Origin: Ascoidea asiatica
Lineage: Eukaryota; Ascomycota; Saccharomycetes; Ascoideales; Ascoideaceae
Direction of reading: 5' to 3'
DNA: 64,000 nt
Assembly (NCBI GenBank): GCA_001600695.1
Contig: BCKQ01000001.1
Coordinates: forward strand, 796,432-860,431
Positions 1 to 8,590 of the stretch are shown in pieces. The position numbers were made by a program, and so were the translations under genes. The stretch's first letter is position 1, and the number at the start of each line of letters is the position of its first letter. Below the pieces are notes generated by a model. It did not search any database. It was given only the letters and a program-made list of their open reading frames with translations, and was not told where the DNA came from.

Positions 1-1875
1 TTGTAGGAGATTTCTGTTATTCTTTTTGTTTTTTTTTCGCGTTCCAGAAGCCCGATAGCAAAAAAAAAAAAAAATTCTAAGAAAAAGACAAATTTACGCG
101 TAATTTCGACAAATTCTCCGTTGAGCAAGGTAAAATACTTGACTGGGAAAAGTTAAGAGATGAAACCAGGGACAAAATAGATGAAATCAAAAAAGACCCA
201 AGTCATCTCCTCTTTTCTTTTTATGGAATGAAATCCATCAACTTGAACTTGGGACTTCAATTCGTGAAGTTATTGTACAGTAATCAACAAATTTAGTTCA
301 GTGGCAGATAGTTATCGGACCAATAAAACTTCAATGGAAAGAGATTCGTTGGAGCAAACTACCAGTAATTTACTATTTTGCTACTGCCATTACTGAACTG
401 GCGCAATAAAGTAGTTGAAATCTTGGTAAATAACTGATTAATTGCTACCTGGAAATAAACACAAAGACAATTTTGTTTATATTTATGCAAAATATAGTAA
501 TACTGTTATTACTATTACTAATGGTGAAATACTTTAAAGAATAACAGTGGAATTATATTAACTGTGGAATTATTTGATTCATTACTGCATTTTTATAGCA
601 CTAGGTGAGTAATAGTTACCATAATATGGCGAGGTGAGCGAAGTGAATAAATCTGAAGAAGGTGAGTAGTGTCATCGAAGGAGAGAAAGGGCCCATCTTC
701 CGATGGCCACTGCTGATATTAATATTAGTAACAGTAGTTGCAATAGTCCCAGTATTCGTACACTGAGAAAAGCACTGGGCAATGCGGGCATTTTCAGCGT
801 ATTTCGGTACTTTTTCTACGTGATTGCGGGACTAAAAGTAGTTTTTTATATTCCTGAAGGCCCGCTAGATCCATAATTCCCGAAGACCCGATACCGATAG
901 ATTTGTTCCCATTATTTGTTTCGGATTTTTCTTCGGCACGAGCTTTTTGCGCAGTGGGCTATTTCCTGAGCGCTTCAATGGGTCAATTGGGACCAATTTG
1001 AAACAGGCCACGTGCCTGAAGTTGTTTTACCAGTTGCCATAGCAACTTTCACTGGGGGGTGTGCTGTCAAAACCTCCACGCAGAACCTTAAAAGAGGGCC
1101 CGCGTTTTTACACAGCAGCACCGGATTTCCAGTGTTTCCGTGCGAGTATTTCAGTTGCCATTGCTACGAACCTTATTTTCCTTGCGCAGTTTCCACTGTT
1201 TTTTTTTTCTTCTCAGGGCACAATAACAAATACAAAAAGCAAAGCAAAAGAGCCATCATGAAATGGTTAGCAAAAAAAAAAGTATTTTAAATTTTATTCA
1301 TCTAACGCTAACTAAAATATCAATTTTATAATGAAAAATTTAAAAAACAAAACAATATTAACAATAAACATATTATTAAAAATGTAATTTCATAATCTTT
1401 CAAGTTATAATTGTTATTTTATTATTTATAATGTTAGATTCTTCAAGTTTATATAATATTTTAAAACATAATCAAATCATCATCTTATCAAAAAGATTTA
1501 AAACCATAATAACTAAATTAAATTAAAATAAAATAAAATAAGTAATCAAACTCATTTCAAATCAATTTTAACATAATTATCTAAAATAAAATAAATAACA
1601 TTAAAAGAATATCTTTTTATTTTATTCTTTTATTATCTTCAAGACTTCATATATTTATATATATAATTATTTATATATATATATCTTTATTCATAAAATG
1701 ACTTCTTTTTATCTTTCTTAAATATTTATATCTTTTCAATTTTATATATCATTATTTAATTTTAAAAATTTATTATTTTTTATATTCTCATATATAATAT
1801 AATCATTATTCAATTCAAGCAATCATCTCATATATCACATAATATCAAATAATATCATATCATACCATTTTCAAA
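1..1875. other. Left intergenic region, upstream of the 6PF2K gene
   Basis: No intact gene is seen. The first 410 bases hold a possible broken coding remnant (separate entry). About 600-1260 is visibly GC-richer than the surrounding DNA and than the coding regions, with an E-box CACGTG at 1009-1014 and three related blocks of the form TTCC-N-GAAG followed by CCCG (42-58, 851-868, 877-900). From 1290 to 1875 the DNA is almost pure A/T, as expected for the promoter and 5' leader of the gene starting at 1876. Open frames at 1012-1290 lack coding character. Confidence 0.6.
81..409 (+). pseudogene. Possible frame-broken coding remnant
   Basis: An open frame of 71 codons runs from just after a TAA (78-80) to TAG at 294-296, with no ATG near its start. 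It has protein-like composition (for example KILDWEKLRDETRDKIDEIK) and mixed codons (GAC, AAG, CTC, GTG, TTG) unlike the TTA/AAT-dominated genes around it. A second frame of 41 codons, opening at 284 and ending with TAA at 407-409, also reads like protein (IVIGPIKLQWKEIRW). The two overlap around 284-296, as a one-base frameshift would produce. I do not recognise the family. It could be a decayed gene, the 3' end of a gene starting left of the window, or chance. Confidence 0.25.
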
Positions 1876-3570
1876 ATGAGTAACAATAACAATAATAATA
1901 ACAATAACAACAATAATAACTTGAATCAATTTACAAATCAAAAAGTTTCTTTCAAATTAGAAGATATACTGTCAGATCATCGTTTATCAAGAACAATATC
2001 TTCAACAAGTAATTCAACTTCAAGTTCTTCAATCTTTAGTCAATTACATTCAAGAAATACTTCATATTCTTCTTTATTACCTTCAAATTTAACTTCAAAT
2101 TATAATTCAAATAATAATTTAATCTCTTTACCAAATAATAACTCAAATAATGCCAATAATAATAATAATAACTTAAACATAATTAATAATATTAATCTTG
2201 CAAATAGTTTACTGTTTCAAAGTTTAATAAGTGCTGATTCTCCATATTTATCAAGAACTAATTCTGCTGATTTTGATTATCAATATCAATATCATTTATT
2301 AAATAATCTTAATAATCTTAACAATCTAAACAATAATAATAATAACATCAACGTAAGAAATGATATCAGAAATGATATTGAAAACTTAAATTCAATTGAT
2401 AATTTATTACAATCTTCAATAATTTCATCTCAAAAACAAATTGAAAATGAAATTCAAACTCCAATTGAAAATATTAATAAAACTAAATTTTTAATAATCT
2501 TAGTTGGTTTACCAGCTTGTGGTAAATCAACAATTGCAAAAAAATTAAAACAAGATTTAGAAAAAGATTTAAATTTAAATGTTGGTTTATTTAATGCAGG
2601 TAATGTTAGAAGAAATTTTTTATTTAAAAAAAATCAAAATGCAAAATATTTTGATTTTAATAATAAAGAAACTTCTATTCAAAGAGAATTATTTGCAAAA
2701 ATTGCTTTAGATAATTGTTTAACATCTTTATTATTACCAAATCAAATTGATATTGGAATTTTTGATGCAACAAATTCAACAAAAAAAAGAAGATTAAGTT
2801 TATATAATTCAATTGAATTAAAAAAATTAGAATTTAAAAATTCTAATAGTAATAATACTTTTGGTAATAATGATGATAATTTAAAAGTTATATTATTAGA
2901 TATTAAAAGTTCAAATTTAAAAAATTGGAAATTTAATATTGAATTAAAAATTATTTCATCACCAGATTATGTTGGTATGAATCATAAAGATGGTTTAAAA
3001 GATTTTATTATCAGAAGTAAAAATTATCTTGAAGCTTTTGAACCTGTAACTAAAAAAGAAATTGATAAATATAAATGGAATTATATAATTCTTGATAATT
3101 CTGGAACTTTTACATATTTTGATAAAAAACCAAATGATAATTCAAATAAAAAGTCAATTAAAAATACTAATACTAATACTACTAATAATAATAATGAAAC
3201 AAACAAAAATCCAAAAGAATATACATTAATGGGACCTCCACCTAAAAGAAGAAACACATTAACCATCAATGATTCACATACTTTTATTTTAAATGATGAG
3301 GAAGAAGAAGAAGAGGAAGATTTCGATGAAGAAGATACAATTGAAAATTATACTGAAAATAGAATCGAAGATAATATAGTATATAAAGAAATCTGTTCAT
3401 TCTTAAAGACATATAAAGAAAAATATTGTGAAACATATTTCATGAAACTAAATAATTTCTTCAAAGATAAAGCAAATGAAGATCATGAAGAATTAAAAAT
3501 TTTAGATTCAGTTGGAAAAATTTATGAAGATAAATTAAAAGTTTCTTATGGAAATATTTTAAATGAGTAG
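1876..3570 (+). CDS. 6-phosphofructo-2-kinase-type protein, kinase domain only
   Basis: 564 aa. The central region (about 203-400) has the 6PF2K fold signatures: a P-loop GLPACGKST near residue 210, FNAGNVRR near 240 (family FN.G..RR), DATNSTKKRR near 296, and SPDYVG plus the following D-F-x-x-R segment near 362. These enzymes make fructose-2,6-bisphosphate, the allosteric activator of phosphofructokinase-1. No RHGE-type histidine phosphatase domain follows. The C-terminus is an acidic stretch and a short helical tail, so this is kinase-only, as in yeast Pfk27, and not bifunctional. The N-terminal 200 residues are Asn/Ser-rich and start with a poly-Asn run. A Cys stands in the P-loop where Arg or Thr is common. 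PFK26, PFK27 and the YLR345W group are all possible orthologues. ATG at 1876 follows a long A/T leader. Confidence 0.75.
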   Translation: MSNNNNNNNNNNNNNLNQFTNQKVSFKLEDILSDHRLSRTISSTSNSTSSSSIFSQLHSRNTSYSSLLPSNLTSNYNSNNNLISLPNNNSNNANNNNNNLNIINNINLANSLLFQSLISADSPYLSRTNSADFDYQYQYHLLNNLNNLNNLNNNNNNINVRNDIRNDIENLNSIDNLLQSSIISSQKQIENEIQTPIENINKTKFLIILVGLPACGKSTIAKKLKQDLEKDLNLNVGLFNAGNVRRNFLFKKNQNAKYFDFNNKETSIQRELFAKIALDNCLTSLLLPNQIDIGIFDATNSTKKRRLSLYNSIELKKLEFKNSNSNNTFGNNDDNLKVILLDIKSSNLKNWKFNIELKIISSPDYVGMNHKDGLKDFIIRSKNYLEAFEPVTKKEIDKYKWNYIILDNSGTFTYFDKKPNDNSNKKSIKNTNTNTTNNNNETNKNPKEYTLMGPPPKRRNTLTINDSHTFILNDEEEEEEEDFDEEDTIENYTENRIEDNIVYKEICSFLKTYKEKYCETYFMKLNNFFKDKANEDHEELKILDSVGKIYEDKLKVSYGNILNE

Positions 3571-4580
3571 TATTTTATTTTCTAAGAACAAATTATGATT
3601 TTTTTATTAGCTTTTTTTTTTTCATGTTATTGATTTTTAACTATATTTTACTATTTTTATTATTACTTTTACCATTTTTATTACTTTAATCATTTTTATT
3701 ATTTTCATTATCATTACTATTATAATAGTTAAACGGGATTTTAAAGGTTAGCATTGATATATATATATATCTTATTTTTTATTTTTATTTTATTTATAAT
3801 TTATTTCCAATTATATTTCTATTTATCTTTTTCAAATCATTTATTATCAAAAAAGTTATTTTTTTCAAATTTTAATTCTCTATCAATTTCTTTTCCTTTT
3901 TAGTGCTTAAGTTAAGATACATTATAATGGCATTCAATATTTCTAAAGCCTAATAGATATGGTGTGCTATTTTTATTTCTTTCTTCTATACATTTTCTCT
4001 TATATATCTTTTCTGAATCTTTCTTTCTGTTTCTATTAAGTATTTTCTAATAATATAATATAATACTACACATTACAATCTAGATATTTCTGAGCAATGT
4101 AAAGATACCTTTATTTTATTTTCCTTAGTTAATTTCCTTTTACATAGTAAGTCTCGAAGGTTTACATTATTGATTATGTAATAAATTATACAATATATAT
4201 TTAGGTACCAATAAAATGGATTTAATGTACACTGAAGTTCCTTTTACATTTACATACAACTACATTCCATCCCCACTGGTGGTTTTTCTTTTATTTGCCT
4301 CTTTACAAACACTCTTTCTTTCTTTCTTTCTCTTTCTTTCTTCCTCCGGCTCTCTCATCTCTCTTTGTTCAGTCTCTTTCTTCTTCTCTCCTCTTTACTT
4401 TACGGGTATCATTCAAAGTGGGAAAACGCTGTTGTTTAGCCGTCGTCACTTATTTCCCAAAAATGACCTTCTTAAACAGGACTTTATAATATTCTTTTCC
4501 TTTCTTAAATCCATTAACTATGCACTAATAAACACACACTTTCCCCGTAATACCGCTCCATTTCACCATTTCACCTCTTT

Positions 4581-4608
4581 GAAATGAAAATTTTCTTCTC
4601 GAACTTTC
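4581..4608 (+). promoter_or_regulatory. Heat-shock element upstream of HSP60
   Basis: GAA/TTC modules occur at exact 5-bp steps: GAA 4581, GAA 4586, TTT 4591 (degenerate), TTC 4596, GAA 4601, TTC 4606. The last three give a perfect canonical HSE, TTCtcGAActTTC. It lies about 320 bp upstream of the HSP60 ATG. Hsf1 binding is inferred from the consensus and from known heat induction of HSP60 in yeasts. Confidence 0.75.
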
Positions 4609-4742
4609 TCTTGAGCACTGCACACCTGCGACTTTTAAAACCGCTGAGATTTCATCAAATTTCATCAATTTTAGTCAAAATCTTGCCTTTTGCCTTTTTC
4701 ACCTTTATTCTTTTCACTTTCCTTCACATCCATTTTCCTAAA

Positions 4743-4750
4743 TATATATA
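4743..4750 (+). promoter_or_regulatory. TATA box of HSP60
   Basis: TATATATA, 175 bp upstream of the HSP60 ATG and 135 bp downstream of the heat-shock element, the usual arrangement for a stress-inducible yeast promoter. Other T/A runs occur in the leader, so the exact element is not certain. Confidence 0.45.
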
Positions 4751-4925
4751 ACCAGTGATTAAATTCAATAATAACAATCTTAATAATTAATTAACTAATT
4801 TATAAAGGACTTAGAAATTAATTTCATATTATTCTTCACTACTTTTAACAATCTGTAAATACTTAATACTCTCATATACATATATATTTCTTTTTCTCAA
4901 TTGTTAATAATAATTAATTTATAAA

Positions 4926-6650
4926 ATGTTTAGATTTGCAAAACCAACTTTAAATAAAATAATAAGACCAAATACAACTTCAATTCGTTTTATTCATAAT
5001 GAATTAAAATTCGGTGTTGAAGGTAGAGCAGCTTTATTAAAAGGTGTAGATACTTTAGCAAAAGCAGTTTCTGTAACTTTAGGACCAAAAGGTAGAAATG
5101 TTTTAATTGAACAAGGTTTTGGTTCTCCAAAAATAACAAAAGATGGTGTAACTGTAGCAAGATCAATTCAATTACCAAATAAATTTGAAGATTTAGGTGC
5201 TAAATTATTACAAGATGTTGCTTCAAAAACTAATGAAAGTGCTGGTGATGGTACAACTTCTGCAACTGTTTTAGCTCATTCTATATTTAGTGAAAGTGTT
5301 AAAAATGTAGCTGCAGGTTGTAATCCAATGGATTTAAGAAGAGGTACAAAATTTGCTGTTGATAAAGTTGTTGAATTTATTACTAAAAATAAAAAAGCTG
5401 TAACAACTTCTGAAGAAATCGCTCAAGTTGCAACTATTTCTGCAAATGGTGATAAACATATTGGTTCTTTATTAGCTTCTGCAATGGAAAAAGTTGGTAA
5501 AGAAGGTGTTATAACTATTAAAGAAGGTAAAACTTTAGATGATGAATTAGAAGTTACTGAAGGTATGAAATTCGATAGAGGTTTTATTTCTCCATATTTT
5601 ATGACTAATGTTAAAAGTGGTAAAGCAGAATTAGAAAATCCATTAATTTTATTTTCTGAAAAAAAAATTTCAAGTATGCAAGATCTTTTACCTGCTTTAG
5701 AAATTTCTGTAAAAGCAAGAAGACCTTTATTAGTTATTGCAGAAGATTTAGATGGTGAAGCTTTAGGTACTTGTGTTATTAATGTACTTAAAGGTGCAAT
5801 TCAATTTTGTGCTGTTAAAGCTCCAGGTTTTGGTGATAATAGAAAAAATACTTTAGGTGATTTAGCTATTTTAACTGGTGGTACCGTATTTACAAATGAA
5901 TTAGATCTTAAAGTTTCTGATGTTACTATGGATTTATTAGGTAAAGCTGGTTCAATTTCTATAACAAAAGAAGATACTGTAATCTTAAATGGTGAAGGTT
6001 CAAAAGATTCTGTACAACAAAGAGCTGATCAAATTAGAAATGTTATTAATCAATCAACAACTTCTGAATATGAAAAAGAAAAATTACAAGAAAGAATTGC
6101 CAAATTAACTGGTGGTGTTGCCGTAATTAAAGTAGGTGGTACTTCTGAAGTTGAAGTTGGTGAAAAAAAAGATCGTTATGATGATGCTTTAAATGCAACA
6201 AGAGCTGCTGTTCAAGAAGGTATATTACCAGGTGGTGGTACTGCTTTATTAAAAGCTTCTTTAATCTTAGATGAAATTAAAGTTGATAATTTTGATCAAC
6301 ATTTAGGTGTTAATATTATTAAACATGCAATTAAAAAACCTGCAAAAACAATTTTAGAAAATGCTGGTGAAGATGGTGCTGTAATTGTTGGTAAATTATT
6401 AGATGAATTTGGTGCTGATTTTAATAAAGGTTATGATTCTGCTAATGGTAAATATGTTGATATGTTAGAAGCTGGTATAATTGATCCTTTAAGAGTTGTT
6501 AGAAATGGTTTAGTTGATGCTTCTGGTGTTGCTTCTTTATTAGCAACCACTGAATGTGCAATCACTAAAGTTGAAGATCCAAAACCTGTTGGTGGTGCTC
6601 CTGGTATGGGAGGAATGGGTGGCATGGGCGGAATGCCTGGTATGATGTAA
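4926..6650 (+). CDS. HSP60: Mitochondrial chaperonin Hsp60
   Basis: 574 aa, the normal length for fungal Hsp60. Group I chaperonin subunit that folds imported proteins in the mitochondrial matrix as a heptameric ring with Hsp10. The first ~23 residues are a basic, hydroxylated presequence ([19 protein letters not shown]). The mature part starts near [10 protein letters not shown], closely like S. cerevisiae. Diagnostic segments include [13 protein letters not shown], the ATP-binding [21 protein letters not shown], and [12 protein letters not shown] near 430. The C-terminus is the flexible GGM repeat ending MPGMM. Codon use is the most biased of the window (GGT, TTA, GAA), as expected for a highly expressed gene. 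The promoter carries a heat-shock element and a TATA box. It is convergent with DFR1, whose end lies 199 bp downstream. Confidence 0.98.
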   Translation: MFRFAKPTLNKIIRPNTTSIRFIHNELKFGVEGRAALLKGVDTLAKAVSVTLGPKGRNVLIEQGFGSPKITKDGVTVARSIQLPNKFEDLGAKLLQDVASKTNESAGDGTTSATVLAHSIFSESVKNVAAGCNPMDLRRGTKFAVDKVVEFITKNKKAVTTSEEIAQVATISANGDKHIGSLLASAMEKVGKEGVITIKEGKTLDDELEVTEGMKFDRGFISPYFMTNVKSGKAELENPLILFSEKKISSMQDLLPALEISVKARRPLLVIAEDLDGEALGTCVINVLKGAIQFCAVKAPGFGDNRKNTLGDLAILTGGTVFTNELDLKVSDVTMDLLGKAGSISITKEDTVILNGEGSKDSVQQRADQIRNVINQSTTSEYEKEKLQERIAKLTGGVAVIKVGGTSEVEVGEKKDRYDDALNATRAAVQEGILPGGGTALLKASLILDEIKVDNFDQHLGVNIIKHAIKKPAKTILENAGEDGAVIVGKLLDEFGADFNKGYDSANGKYVDMLEAGIIDPLRVVRNGLVDASGVASLLATTECAITKVEDPKPVGGAPGMGGMGGMGGMPGMM

Positions 6651-6849
6651 TCCAATAAAATAATCTTATAAAATGTTATTAAACTTGTAAATATATTTAA
6701 ATCCCTTAATTTTTTTTATCCTTTAGATAAAATTTATGTGTATATATTCATGTATACAGTATATATATATATTAGATAAATTTATTTAATCCAATTGTAA
6801 CTAAACTAATTAATGAATGACATAAATGAATAATAAAAAATAAATCTTT

Positions 6850-7500
6850 TTATATCTCTTCTTTTCTTTCCCATAAAGTAAATTGAAATTTAAAATCTTT
6901 TTTTACAATGTAATCCTCTTTTGGTAACTCAATATCTTCACCGATATACTTATTTAATTCATTTTTATCCTTTTTAATCCAATCTTTATTTATATCATTT
7001 TCTTTGAACTTTAAAAATGTATCCATTTCAATATTTAATTTCTCATTTATATTATAAATTTCTGTTAATATAAGTTTTCGAATTTTCGAATTGGTCAAAC
7101 AATTGTTATAAATTTCTGCTCCTCCAATTATGAATATTTTTTCAATCATTGAATTATTTGAAAGGTTATTGATTCCAATATTTAAATCATTACAATATAT
7201 TATATTTTTATTATTTTCATCAATTTTATAATCTTCTTTGAAATTTCTCGATAATATAACATTGATTCTATTCATTAATGGACGAAATTTAATTGGAATA
7301 CTTTCCCAAGTTTTTCTACCCATAATAACTGCATTTTTATTATCTTTTATTTTTGTATTTGAAGTTACTTTAACAAAATATTTCATTTCTTCTTTCAATC
7401 TCCATGGCATTTTACCTTTAAAACCAATTCCATAACTTGGTAATAAAGATGCAACTATCATCACTACATCTTTATTTGAACACTTAATAACTGAACTCAT
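6850..7500 (-). CDS. DFR1: Dihydrofolate reductase
   Basis: 216 aa, similar to fungal DHFRs (about 190-215). Reduces dihydrofolate to tetrahydrofolate with NADPH, feeding thymidylate, purine and methionine synthesis. Conserved blocks: VASLLPSYGIGFKGKMPWRL followed by the substrate-binding acidic residue in KEEMKYF, the NADPH-binding MGRKTWESIP, the FRPL..R.NVILSR block, IEKIFIIGGAEIYN, and the C-terminal strand FQFTLWER. An insertion-rich Lys/Asn segment lies between the last blocks. It is transcribed divergently from POC4 across a 304-bp shared promoter containing TTACGCGCC, which resembles an MCB/E2F-type site; cell-cycle control is only an inference from that. Confidence 0.95.
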   Translation of the reverse strand: MSSVIKCSNKDVVMIVASLLPSYGIGFKGKMPWRLKEEMKYFVKVTSNTKIKDNKNAVIMGRKTWESIPIKFRPLMNRINVILSRNFKEDYKIDENNKNIIYCNDLNIGINNLSNNSMIEKIFIIGGAEIYNNCLTNSKIRKLILTEIYNINEKLNIEMDTFLKFKENDINKDWIKKDKNELNKYIGEDIELPKEDYIVKKDFKFQFTLWERKEEI

Positions 7501-7804
7501 TTTTATTTAATTTCTAAACTTTTCAATATCTTTGAAAGTATTTTCTGTCCAATGATTCAGCTTTAGAAAGGGATTCCAAAATGTAAATACTCTGTTTTAA
7601 AGTTATTTCATTATTCAAATCGGTAGAAACTATGTATGCTATGAAAATTACGCGCCGACAACAGCCTCCGCCATATAAAAATATATAATCAATATATGAA
7701 AGATTGATTATATTGAAGTAAATCTAAATTAAATATAGTCTAATCTCTTTTTGATTTATTATAAATTATTCTTCATTTCTCATATATTCATACTTACTTT
7801 AATA
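7501..7804. promoter_or_regulatory. Bidirectional DFR1/POC4 promoter
   Basis: 304 bp between the two start codons. A short GC-rich block at about 7649-7673 contains ACGCG (7650-7654, MCB core, in an E2F-like context TTACGCGCC). TATAAAA follows at 7674-7680, 125 bp upstream of the POC4 start. The rest is A/T-rich. A proteasome-type PACE element (GGTGGCAAA) is not seen. Confidence 0.45.
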
Positions 7805-8233
7805 ATGGATAAATCTTTTACAAAAACTATTACCACTGAATTAGAGGTTCAATTCCAAGACCCAATTCAATTATGTTTAACTGTTCCTACCAAAAAACCA
7901 TTAACAAAATCATTATCAAAGAATAAAATTCCAATAATAATATTTTTAAGTAAAAAAGGTGGAAATACAGAATTTGGTTGTTATATATATTCAATTCCAA
8001 CAGAAAGAAATAATAAAATCGAGATTATTTCTTCTGTTCTAATTAATTCAAATGATAACTTATTAGATATGACTCGAAGATTATCTCAATCAGTTTCAAA
8101 AATCTTTAATTCTCCAAGTTATGTTAGTATTAATGGAAATGATATAGATATTCTTGAATCAACTTCCTATATCAAAGCTGCTTTAGATTACATTAAAAAT
8201 TTATACAATACTTCAGATGATTTATTAATTTAA
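7805..8233 (+). CDS. POC4: Proteasome assembly chaperone 4 (Pba4/Poc4)
   Basis: 142 aa from ATG 7805. The frame is open upstream to 7751 but has no ATG there, and 142 aa fits the ~148-aa yeast protein. Poc4 pairs with Irc25/Pba3 and helps assemble the 20S proteasome alpha ring. Recognised by order and spacing of weakly conserved pieces: TLTVP-like strand, the GCYIYSIPTERN block (yeast CYYYAIP), LLDMTRRLSQSVSKIFNSPSYVS (yeast RDMARHM...FNRPCYV), and a C-terminal helix YIKAALDYIKNL. There is no signal peptide or membrane segment. Divergent from DFR1 and convergent with PPS1. The family is fast-evolving, so the assignment rests on these motifs. Confidence 0.7.
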   Translation: MDKSFTKTITTELEVQFQDPIQLCLTVPTKKPLTKSLSKNKIPIIIFLSKKGGNTEFGCYIYSIPTERNNKIEIISSVLINSNDNLLDMTRRLSQSVSKIFNSPSYVSINGNDIDILESTSYIKAALDYIKNLYNTSDDLLI

Positions 8234-8590
8234 TAAACTTACTTTATCAAATATATAAAAAGCTTATTTATTAATGCAATTGTAGAATGAAAACTAACAA
8301 ACAAAAAAAATAAAAGTATAAAAATAAAAAAATGAAAAAAATAAAATAATATTAACATTAAAAAGGTGATATAACAGAATAGATAAATGTGAAAAATCGA
8401 AAAAAAAATAAATAAACAAGAATTGAAAATTAACAATTATATAATAATATGTATAAGGAGTCATTAAATTGTCCGAAAGTAAAATAAAATAAGAATAGAT
8501 TATTGGATTAAAATTATACATTGTCATCATAAGTAAAACAGAAAATTTATATTCAAATCATTTAATATGGAAAGGGAAAAATAATTTAAA
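8234..8590. other. Intergenic between convergent POC4 and PPS1
   Basis: 357 bp of A/T-rich sequence between two 3' ends. Open frames here are low-complexity Phe/Ile/Tyr strings and not genes. Nothing else seen. Confidence 0.6.

Larger units (their letters stand above)
3571..4925. other. Intergenic: 6PF2K 3' end and HSP60 promoter
   Basis: T-rich 3' region after the 6PF2K gene, then a long pyrimidine-rich tract at about 4285-4400 (CTTT/TTCT repeats) whose open frames (such as 4216-4587) are compositional. The HSP60-proximal part holds a phased heat-shock element and a TATA box (separate entries). No other gene is seen. Confidence 0.6.

Noticed and set aside
1012-1290. 92-aa open frame starting without ATG
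   Set aside because: Begins at a non-ATG codon, has no domain-like content and ends in poly-Lys from an A run.
4216-4587. 123-aa open frame upstream of HSP60
   Set aside because: Lies in a pyrimidine-rich promoter tract; composition (Phe/Leu/Ser strings) explains it, and it overlaps the heat-shock element.
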